Positions 1-6,022 of a DNA stretch of 64,000 nt are shown here, one piece after another. Made by a program: the position numbers and the translations under genes. A model generated the notes under the pieces. It did no database searches. It was not told where the DNA came from and saw only the letters and a program-made list of their open reading frames with translations. Numbering within the stretch: position 1 is the first letter of the stretch; each line of letters begins with the position of its first letter. Source of the DNA: Chitinophaga pinensis (GTDB lineage: Bacteria; Bacteroidota; Bacteroidia; UBA4408); assembly GCA_945861665.1 (NCBI GenBank), contig CAMAVS010000003.1, forward strand, positions 1 through 64,000. Reading direction: 5' to 3'.

Positions 1-130
1 GCTAACGTTTTGCAGCTTGGCGAAGTGGCGGATTTAAAAGCACAAATGTTCAATTTATTACAAATGTTCATTAGTATTACAAATGTTCAATTTAGCACTG
101 AACCCGCCATTTTGCCAAACTGCTGTTAGC
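1..130 (-). repeat. attC-like hairpin element A (end of cassette 3)
   Basis: An imperfect inverted repeat of 130 bp. Outer arms GCTAAC (1-6) and GTTAGC (125-130) pair. Inner arms 12-31 and 104-123 pair at 17 of 20 positions. The spacer between outer and inner arm is 5 nt (GTTTT) on one side and 1 nt (T) on the other. GAAG at 22-25 faces TTTT, giving two G-T wobbles on the plus strand. The loop holds three direct copies of ACAAATGTTCA (42-52, 60-70, 80-90). It follows the VCBS-repeat gene. Elements B and C have the same design and the same length. Confidence 0.85.
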
Positions 131-1563
131 CGTTCGGTTTTTATTAATGTTTTATGAATTTTGCTGTTTTAGAATTTCCATTTTCATTTAATTTAATAAT
201 ATAAACACCGTTTGTTAAATTAGAAATGTCTATAATAAAATCATTTGAATTCATTTTTTTAGTGAACACTATCTGACCAACTGAATTGTAAATAGTTATG
301 AGGGATTCATCTTTTAAAATTAAATTAATAAAATCTTTAGCTGGATTTGGATAAAAAATGATACTATTATTATTTACTATTTGTTCAGAAATACCTAAAA
401 CAGTAGAAGTATTCCAATACACATTTGTGTCATCTGCAAATCCTTGAATAATGATATCTTTTAGTCCATCTCCATTAAAATCGGCTATGACACAATCGGC
501 AATATATTCACCTCCCAAAATTTGGGTTTGAACAAAAGTATTATTACCATCATTTCTATAAACTATATTGAAAATATTCGGCAAACCACCAGCTTGACTA
601 CCCACTATTAATAAGTCTTGGTCTCCATCGTTATCCAAATCTGCAAAGGCATTTTTTCCAGCAAAAGTTTGTTGAAGATTGGTGGAAATAGATGAAAAAA
701 GTCCTGCTCCATTATTGATGTATAATAAATTTTGAGTATTGCCATTGATAATTAAATCTAAATCTCCATCATTATCTGTATCAGCCACTTCAATACCTTC
801 AGCAGAAATTGCTGGGAATGTTGTATTTATGTTTAAAGTATATACCCCAGAACCATTATTTTGATATAATTTAATGGTATTTGAACCAGAAATAATAACA
901 TCTTGGTCTCCATCGTTTTCAATATCAATAATTTGTACAATTCCATCTACTGGAGTAAAAACGGAGTTTCCTTGTGGCGTGAAAACTGCATTTCCGTTGT
1001 TAAGGTAAATATCAGAAATTGTAGCAGTTGTAATAACCAAGTCTTGGTCACCATCATTGTCCACATCAGCAATAGCAGCTCCTTCAATAAATACAGGCAA
1101 ATTATTAGGTACTTGTGTAAAATTTCCCAAGCCATCATTTCTATAAATATTTGCAAATTTTTGGGCAAGTTCATTCTGTCCAGAGAAAAACAAGTCTAAA
1201 TCTCCATCACCATCTAAATCTTTAAAAAATGCTTGGCTATTTCCTGAACGAGGAAAATTATGAGTTACCTCTGTGAAATTTCCAGTTCCATCGTTTTTAT
1301 AAAGTTTCGTCCAAGGACCTATTCGAGTCATCAATAAGTCTAAGTCTCCGTCTCCATCTATATCTCCACTTGCAAATATTCCGCCATAACCCTCCATTAT
1401 GTTAGGCTGTGGATTTGCTAAAGTGAAATTTAATGTTTGACTGTAGCCATTTATACAAATTAGTATAATGGTCTGAATTAATAAAATTTGTCTCATATAT
1501 TTTGTATTAAATTGTTATTTTAGTTTATTAAATTCTCACACGTTTCGCCAAACTGACGGCTAA
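6..1563 (-). mobile_element. Gene cassette 3 (VCBS-repeat surface protein)
   Basis: On the minus strand the unit starts at the TT of the core site GTTAGCCGT (complement of the bases ending at 1564) and ends at the G opposite base 6, about 1.56 kb. Its head, TTAGCCG, is the exact complement of the outer arm next to its own hairpin A (125-132). The same head differs from the outer arm of hairpin B, to which it is joined. That is the pattern left by integration of a circular cassette. Boundaries are inferred from the integron rule that the crossover lies between G and TT. Confidence 0.7.
144..1496 (-). CDS. Secreted VCBS/FG-GAP repeat protein with T9SS sorting domain
   Basis: A 450-residue exported protein. 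An N-terminal signal peptide (about 1-19, ending SQT-like) is followed by at least eight repeats carrying the calcium-binding-like motif DxDxDGDxD (for example GDIDGDGDLDLLM and ADTDNDGDLDLII), typical of VCBS/FG-GAP beta-propellers. The last 75 residues are a T9SS type A sorting domain (IIFYPNPAKDFINL onward, ending FIKH), so the product is probably anchored or released at the cell surface after PorU cleavage. It is the cargo of cassette 3: its stop lies 14 bp from hairpin element A. Binding partner and function are unknown. A VCBS protein as the only gene of a cassette is unusual. Confidence 0.85.
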   Translation of the reverse strand: MRQILLIQTIILICINGYSQTLNFTLANPQPNIMEGYGGIFASGDIDGDGDLDLLMTRIGPWTKLYKNDGTGNFTEVTHNFPRSGNSQAFFKDLDGDGDLDLFFSGQNELAQKFANIYRNDGLGNFTQVPNNLPVFIEGAAIADVDNDGDQDLVITTATISDIYLNNGNAVFTPQGNSVFTPVDGIVQIIDIENDGDQDVIISGSNTIKLYQNNGSGVYTLNINTTFPAISAEGIEVADTDNDGDLDLIINGNTQNLLYINNGAGLFSSISTNLQQTFAGKNAFADLDNDGDQDLLIVGSQAGGLPNIFNIVYRNDGNNTFVQTQILGGEYIADCVIADFNGDGLKDIIIQGFADDTNVYWNTSTVLGISEQIVNNNSIIFYPNPAKDFINLILKDESLITIYNSVGQIVFTKKMNSNDFIIDISNLTNGVYIIKLNENGNSKTAKFIKH

Positions 1564-1688
1564 CGTTTTGCAGCTACCCGAAGGGCGGGACTTTTACCAC
1601 AAAACTTGATTTGAAAAACAAATGTTTGATTAACCACAAAACTGTCTTTGGAACACGAAACCCCGCCTTTTGGGTAGGTGCTGTTACC
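1559..1688 (-). repeat. attC-like hairpin element B (end of cassette 2)
   Basis: 130-bp inverted repeat of the same design as elements A and C. Outer arms GCTAAC (1559-1564) and GTTACC (1683-1688) pair only partly, because they belong to different cassettes. Inner arms 1570-1589 and 1662-1681 pair at 17 of 20 positions. GAAG at 1580-1583 faces TTTT. The TAACGTTTTGC left edge is identical in all three elements. Interior words such as ACCACAAAACT and AAATGTTTGATTAACCAC are shared with element C. Confidence 0.85.
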
Positions 1689-3734
1689 GGTTCGTGCTTC
1701 TTTTTCTAAGGTCGTTATAAAGTCTGTATTCCGCATGATTGAAAGTAATTAAATGTGCTGTCATAAAGTTCTTTTGGTCTTGTGTGGTCAAGGTCGTCAC
1801 CTTCTGGAATATAAATTATTAGTCCTTGTCTGGCTCTTGTCAACAGCACTCTATAGGCATTTTGCAAATATGTTTTGTCGTTTTCATTGTGGATATTTTG
1901 CCACTTAGTACCAGAAAAATATTGACAATTCCATTTCCCATCCTTGAAAAAATAATTGATGTCCCATGCTAAACATACCCAATCAATTTCTAAACCTTGA
2001 ATGTCAAACTCTGTTGCTATTTCTTCCAAGAAATAAGAAGAACGAATATCATCTGAATTATTTAAAAACCAATTTGGAGCTGAAATTTCATTCTTCACAT
2101 CAATTCCTAAAGGTCTTAATCTTCTACCGCCTGAACTTGCAACTAGTCCAATTCTTTCACTTCCTTTTGCTTGAGTTCTTAACCATTTTTTTGCTGTTGT
2201 CAAGTCTCTAGTAATTAAAATTGGAAAATCATTTTTGACTTCTCCTAAAATAGTATTTGCTCTTTCATGTTTTGCTTCTAAAATTTCGTGCATTAATTCG
2301 GAAATTTTCTCTGAACGAAAAGACCTTACAGAAACCGATAAATGCAATTCATGTTTTTCAGTGGCTACAGATTGAACCCAATTTCGTAATTCAATGTCTG
2401 ATAAATAATTATCGTCTGTAGAAATCAAATTTGAGTAATGAATATCCCAATGGGGGTAGTTGTTTTTCAAAGAAGAAAGCCATTCAGAAACTCCGGCCTC
2501 ACCAGTATTTATTTCTTGTCCGCCTCCGATTAAACAAATGATTGTGCACCAATCTTCGTGTCTATCCATAACACTGATTAAGAACTCTGGCTCTGACATG
2601 TCAAAATCTTCAACTCCTTTTTTTCGTTTCATAAAGGAGCTTACCTGTTCCTTTGCCCAAGCTCTCTGTGCTTCGTCAAATACTACAACCTTTTCAACTG
2701 GTGCTTTTTTAGAAATTAAATTGTCATCTCGAAAGTGATGAATATTTTGAATAAAAGCGTTAGCTTTTATTGCAGCAACTTTTTTTGTTAGTGGTTCACC
2801 ATTTTCTTTTGATGTTGCAACTTCATCTCTGGTTAAGGCTTCTCTCAAAACATCTACTAACGGCCCATTTCCAGAAAGAAAAACTGCATGTTCATCTTCA
2901 TCCGCTTTCATTCTTTCGTTAGCAATATTTAGTCCTGCTAATGTTTTCCCAGCACCAGGAACTCCAGTCAAAAAACAAATTGATTTTTTATTTTCTCTTT
3001 TTGCAGTTTCAATTATGTTATTGATGCAGTCGGTTGTCTTTGAAAGATTGATTGCTCCTGCATCGTGCCTTGAAATCTCTTTTACATTGTGTCCCTTGTA
3101 GAGAGCTTGTGCAGCTTCAATAATAGTTGGCGTGGGTTTGTAAATTGAATTTTCCCAGTCAGTAGCATTTATTTGTTTTCCGTTGCTTTGTAAAAGTGTC
3201 TTGTTTATTACGTCACTTAAATTCTGTTGATTAGCTTTTAAAGGCTCAAATAGATTGTCTTCGCTATTAAATACGTTCTCTATTGGTTCTGCTTTTGTTG
3301 AAATCAATACAGGAATTAATTTTTCATGATGGCTGCCTTCGTGAAAATTTTGCAAGTCCAAACAATAGTCAACCACTTGTTCTATTGAGTGTTTCTGATA
3401 TTGATTGTCACCAACTTTAAATTCTAAAACAAAAATGAGGTCGTTAATTATTAAAACGTTGTCAACTCGCTTGCCCATACGTGGGATTGAAAATTCAAAA
3501 TATATTTGTCCGTTGTCAATACTTTGCAGTGTGTCTTTTAGAATTGTTATTTGTTTAACCCAAGCGTTTTTTTGTAAGTCTTCAAGTGCATGATTGTGAT
3601 GCAAACTTAGTTGTCCAAGAATTCGTGTTTCATCGTCTTGCAAGAAGTCCGAAATTGTATTTGAGTAGTAACTTCTTGTCATTTAAATCTCTTAATTGTT
3701 AGTATTCGGTTTGTCGTCCCAGCATGACCGGTAA
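1564..3734 (-). mobile_element. Gene cassette 2 (nuclease/helicase fusion)
   Basis: On the minus strand it starts TTACCGGTCA and ends at the G opposite base 1564, about 2.17 kb. Head TTACCGG is exactly complementary to the outer arm of its own hairpin B (1683-1690, GTTACCGG). It differs by one base from the outer arm of hairpin C that precedes it. It carries one gene, in the usual cassette orientation (gene, then hairpin). Excision as a circle is inferred. Confidence 0.7.
1715..3682 (-). CDS. DUF2075 / Schlafen group 3-like helicase with N-terminal nuclease-like domain
   Basis: A 655-residue protein with two parts. Residues about 55-130 look like a PD-(D/E)XK nuclease fold: E63, D74 (GKRVDN) and E87-F-K89 (VLEFKV). 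Residues about 230-640 are a superfamily 1-type P-loop helicase domain of the DUF2075 (Schlafen group 3-like) family: Walker A TGVPGAGKT with K246, Walker B VVVFDEAQ with D336-E337, and a C-terminal motif VI-like NAYRVLLTRARQG. Proteins of this family are often found in bacterial defence islands. As the sole cargo of cassette 2 this is a candidate antiphage effector, which is inference. It has no signal peptide, so it is cytoplasmic. The start codon lies 52 bp inside the cassette head. Confidence 0.8.
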   Translation of the reverse strand: MTRSYYSNTISDFLQDDETRILGQLSLHHNHALEDLQKNAWVKQITILKDTLQSIDNGQIYFEFSIPRMGKRVDNVLIINDLIFVLEFKVGDNQYQKHSIEQVVDYCLDLQNFHEGSHHEKLIPVLISTKAEPIENVFNSEDNLFEPLKANQQNLSDVINKTLLQSNGKQINATDWENSIYKPTPTIIEAAQALYKGHNVKEISRHDAGAINLSKTTDCINNIIETAKRENKKSICFLTGVPGAGKTLAGLNIANERMKADEDEHAVFLSGNGPLVDVLREALTRDEVATSKENGEPLTKKVAAIKANAFIQNIHHFRDDNLISKKAPVEKVVVFDEAQRAWAKEQVSSFMKRKKGVEDFDMSEPEFLISVMDRHEDWCTIICLIGGGQEINTGEAGVSEWLSSLKNNYPHWDIHYSNLISTDDNYLSDIELRNWVQSVATEKHELHLSVSVRSFRSEKISELMHEILEAKHERANTILGEVKNDFPILITRDLTTAKKWLRTQAKGSERIGLVASSGGRRLRPLGIDVKNEISAPNWFLNNSDDIRSSYFLEEIATEFDIQGLEIDWVCLAWDINYFFKDGKWNCQYFSGTKWQNIHNENDKTYLQNAYRVLLTRARQGLIIYIPEGDDLDHTRPKELYDSTFNYFQSCGIQTL

Positions 3735-3859
3735 CGTTTTGCGGGTTTAAGAAGTTGGCGATTTCGGAGCACAAAACTGTCAAGCCACCACAAATGTTGA
3801 TGCGAGGTAGCATGTTCAATTAACCACTGAATCGCCAATTTTTTAAACCCGCTGTTAGC
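3730..3859 (-). repeat. attC-like hairpin element C (end of cassette 1)
   Basis: 130-bp inverted repeat and the best-paired of the three. Outer arms GGTAAC (3730-3735) and GTTAGC (3854-3859). Inner arms 3741-3763 and 3830-3852 pair at 21 of 23 positions, and the only two mismatches are the conserved Gs of GAAG (3751-3754) facing T. Spacers are 5 nt (GTTTT) and 1 nt (T), as in A and B. The adjoining sequence CGAACCGCTAACAGC (minus strand) is nearly identical beside elements A and B. Confidence 0.87.
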
Positions 3860-4750
3860 GGTTCGGGCTTCTTTTACTTCACTGTCAATTAGATTTTTCA
3901 ATTGTTGTCAGGTGATTTAAATTTTTGAAATTCATTTCTTTTAATTTCAACAGTGTGAAACCCATTGGTAATAAGAGATTGCTGTAAATTATATTCTTCT
4001 GATAAGAACATATAATACTGTGCATCTGTCATGCTTGGGGCAAGTATCCCCAAATAGCGATTAGATTTTGGTTCATAATGATTATGAAGGTGGTATTTAA
4101 AACTCCACCCTTGCTTCAAATCATTTTTTACTGCTTCTAAAATAACTCCTGGTTTAGGAGGCCAAGGCTGGTCGCTAGCAGCAAAATAAATCTTGACAAG
4201 TTTTAAAGAATCGTGAAACAATATAAATCCGTGAAATTCTGTAGGATGACTTAATAAAGGGTATCGGCTTATTTGATAATCTAATAATTGAGCTTCCAAA
4301 TAGTTTATAGGTCTTATTGTGCCTATGGTTTTAGTATGAACTAGTTGAGCATTAATGGAATCTCCATTCGTAGTGCTAATTGATTTATAAGAAATATCTT
4401 GGAATGATAATTTTTGTAAAATAAGTTGAAAGGTGTCCTTACCAAGTATTTTACTTATCGAATCTTTATATAATTTTAAAGCAGGTGGTTGAACAAAATT
4501 GGTGTCCCATAAAAAAGGGTCATCCTTGAACTCCCAATATTGAAAGATTTCCGCCCCACTTTTTTTAATCACAATAGGTGGAAGTGTCTTAAGTGAAACG
4601 TGTTGCCCATTTCCTTTGTCATTGCAACTTATTATAAAAATAATGACTGATAAAAATAGCCCACTCAAAAACTTAATTCTTCTATTCATATATTTTAATT
4701 TATCCTCGATTTATTTCTAAGGTTTTCAAGTCTGCCAGCCTGACCGCTAA
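3735..4750 (-). mobile_element. Gene cassette 1 (lipoprotein), next to the recombinase
   Basis: The first cassette of the array, about 1.02 kb. On the minus strand it begins TTAGCGGTCA immediately after the spacer behind the recombinase gene. Head TTAGCGG is exactly complementary to the outer arm of its own hairpin C (3854-3861, GTTAGCGG). It holds one lipoprotein gene. In an integron the cassette nearest the integrase is normally the most recently inserted one. Confidence 0.7.
3898..4689 (-). CDS. Lipoprotein of unknown function (cassette cargo)
   Basis: A 263-residue protein with a lipoprotein signal: MNRRIKFLSGLFLSVIIFIISC, with the lipobox cysteine at residue 22, so it is exported and lipid-anchored. 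The mature part is hydrophilic and holds no domain that I recognise. Visible landmarks are a tryptophan-rich stretch (DPFLWDTNF), DQPWPPKPG, and YHLHNHYEP. It is the only gene of cassette 1 and ends 39 bp before hairpin C. I do not assign a function. Confidence 0.75.
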   Translation of the reverse strand: MNRRIKFLSGLFLSVIIFIISCNDKGNGQHVSLKTLPPIVIKKSGAEIFQYWEFKDDPFLWDTNFVQPPALKLYKDSISKILGKDTFQLILQKLSFQDISYKSISTTNGDSINAQLVHTKTIGTIRPINYLEAQLLDYQISRYPLLSHPTEFHGFILFHDSLKLVKIYFAASDQPWPPKPGVILEAVKNDLKQGWSFKYHLHNHYEPKSNRYLGILAPSMTDAQYYMFLSEEYNLQQSLITNGFHTVEIKRNEFQKFKSPDNN

Positions 4751-4828
4751 CTCATTTATAGGGGAAGTTTTTTTTCTAAAAACTTCCTCAATATCTCCAA
4801 TTTGGACGTATTGAGGAAGTTTTTTTGT
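4741..4828 (-). promoter_or_regulatory. attI-like junction between recombinase and first cassette
   Basis: The core site CCGCTAAC (4744-4751; GTTAGCGG on the minus strand) is the point where the array begins. Upstream of it, towards the recombinase stop, lies a hairpin (4778-4793 with 4809-4824, 16 bp perfect arms containing CTTCCTC) plus a third partial copy of its arm (GGGGAAGTTTTTTTT, 4761-4775). No hairpin of the 130-bp type occurs on the recombinase side, as expected for attI rather than attC. Position and core site are seen; the attI role is inferred. Confidence 0.5.
4778..4824 (-). terminator. Probable terminator after the recombinase gene
   Basis: Perfect 16-bp inverted arms (4778-4793, 4809-4824) with a 15-nt loop lie 5 bp after the recombinase stop. 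On the minus strand the stem is followed by a T run. It would isolate cassette transcription from dnaE-recombinase read-through. The same stem is T-flanked on the plus strand as well. Confidence 0.6.
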
Positions 4829-5983
4829 TTATTTGTTTCCCTTTATGTTTATACTTAATTTGTCTAATGGACTCATTATTTTACTTATCGCCCTTCTACT
4901 CACGTGTGTATAAATTTCAGTTGTTTTCGATGATTTATGCCCTAACAACTCTTGAATATATCTCAAATCGGTTCCGTTTTCTAGCAAATGTGTAGCGTAA
5001 CTATGTCTTAGCATATGCAAGTTAACTTTTTTTTGTATACCAGCCAAATTACAAGCCTTTTTTAATACTAATGCTAAACTACGTTCACTGTATTGATTAC
5101 CATCTTGACCCTCAAAGAGATAATCTTTAGGATTATACTCCTTATAATAATAGTTCAGTAAAAGTAAAATAGTTTCACTTAACGGTACAATTCTGTCTTT
5201 TTTACCTTTCGCCTGATTAATATGAACAATCATTCGTTCCTTATCTATATCATTAATTCGCATACCCAATAACTCACTTCTTCTTAAACCTGCTGAATAA
5301 ATTAAACTTAACATACATTTATGTTTAATATTATCCAATGCATTTATAATTTTTGCAACTTCGTTTTCTGATATTACTTTTGGTAGCAAGGAGGAGGTTT
5401 TTGGTCTGTGTATTAGCTCGGCATTCAAACTTGTATTTTGCATCGTCTTAAAAAACAACTTAATAGCATTTACAACTTGATTTTGATAAGATGACGATAG
5501 TTTATTTGCTAAAATATACTCATTGTTGAATTCAATTACATCATCATTACTAATATCTGTAATTGTTTTTTTGTGATAATATTTTAAAAATGTTTTTAAT
5601 GCATCTAAATAAGTGTCTATTGTATTTTCACTATACCTTCGCGATTGCATCCAGTGTTTAAATTTTTCAATTTTTTCAACCGTTTCAGTATTTAATTCCT
5701 TTTTATTCCTTTTTTCTTTCTCAATTTTGTCTTTTAATGGTTGTGCATCAATTCTTGAAATGGGATCAAATATTGCCTTTATTTCATTCAGAATTGCAAT
5801 AGTATAGGGTGCATACCAGCTTTTTAGTGTTCTGCTCCAACTTGTAGATTTAATTTTTCGTACAGCATTTCCTAATTCCGTATCAATTGGAAATTTGATC
5901 ATCACAACTTCAGTTCCATTATGGATAGTTTTGTCGAGCACAATTGTTTTCAATAGTGTATTTTGGTTGGCCGCTACATTCAT
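4829..5983 (-). CDS. Xer-like tyrosine recombinase, candidate cassette integrase
   Basis: A 384-residue tyrosine recombinase. Residues 1-95 form an extra N-terminal region (SWSRTLKSWYAPYTIAILNE). Residues about 104-185 are the SAM-like core-binding domain, resembling those of integron integrases (SRRYSENTIDTYLDALKTFL). Residues about 200-370 are catalytic, with R234 (GLRRSE), K259, H323-xx-R326 (HMLRHSYA), H349 (LLGHK) and nucleophile Y358 (IYTHV), all present. The C-terminus has MSPLDKL, as in IntI. Between LFEGQ and the HxxR box the chain is short and lacks the roughly 20-residue insertion that marks IntI proteins. It lies 39 bp downstream of dnaE and points toward the cassettes, unlike class 1 integrons. 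Fold and chemistry are certain; acting on the adjacent hairpins is inferred. Confidence 0.88.
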   Translation of the reverse strand: MNVAANQNTLLKTIVLDKTIHNGTEVVMIKFPIDTELGNAVRKIKSTSWSRTLKSWYAPYTIAILNEIKAIFDPISRIDAQPLKDKIEKEKRNKKELNTETVEKIEKFKHWMQSRRYSENTIDTYLDALKTFLKYYHKKTITDISNDDVIEFNNEYILANKLSSSYQNQVVNAIKLFFKTMQNTSLNAELIHRPKTSSLLPKVISENEVAKIINALDNIKHKCMLSLIYSAGLRRSELLGMRINDIDKERMIVHINQAKGKKDRIVPLSETILLLLNYYYKEYNPKDYLFEGQDGNQYSERSLALVLKKACNLAGIQKKVNLHMLRHSYATHLLENGTDLRYIQELLGHKSSKTTEIYTHVSRRAISKIMSPLDKLSINIKGNK

Positions 5984-6022
5984 CGAAACAATTTTAAATA
6001 ATTTATATTTACGCTAAGTATC

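Larger units (their letters stand above)
1..5983 (-). mobile_element. Integron-like platform: recombinase plus three-cassette array
   Basis: Read on the minus strand, this block holds a tyrosine recombinase gene, a hairpin-rich spacer, and three consecutive units made of one gene followed by one 130-bp hairpin element. All genes point the same way. It sits directly downstream of dnaE, with 39 bp between dnaE and the recombinase. The layout and core-site behaviour match an integron (integrase, attI, cassettes with attC). The recombinase and the hairpins are not of the classical kind, so I call it integron-like. The left end is cut by the window edge exactly within a core site, so more cassettes probably follow. 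Function as a mobile cassette system is inferred; the repeat structure is seen directly. Confidence 0.8.

Noticed and set aside
1-130. Three direct ACAAATGTTCA copies as a small CRISPR-like array
   Set aside because: Repeats are 11 bp, spacers are 7-9 bp and similar to each other, there is no cas gene, and they lie in the loop of a larger hairpin.
3692-3901. A 69-codon frame from a TTG through hairpin C on the minus strand
   Set aside because: It is a translation of the hairpin itself, overlaps the lipoprotein stop and uses a TTG start. The conserved element explains its sequence.
1-4751. Insertion sequence or MITE explanation for the 130-bp repeats
   Set aside because: There are no flanking target duplications, the elements alternate with genes in a fixed orientation, and the core-site matching follows cassette heads rather than element ends.
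1-5983. A classical integron (IntI with standard attC)
   Set aside because: The recombinase lacks the IntI insertion, and the stem spacers are 5 nt and 1 nt. The broader label integron-like is kept instead.
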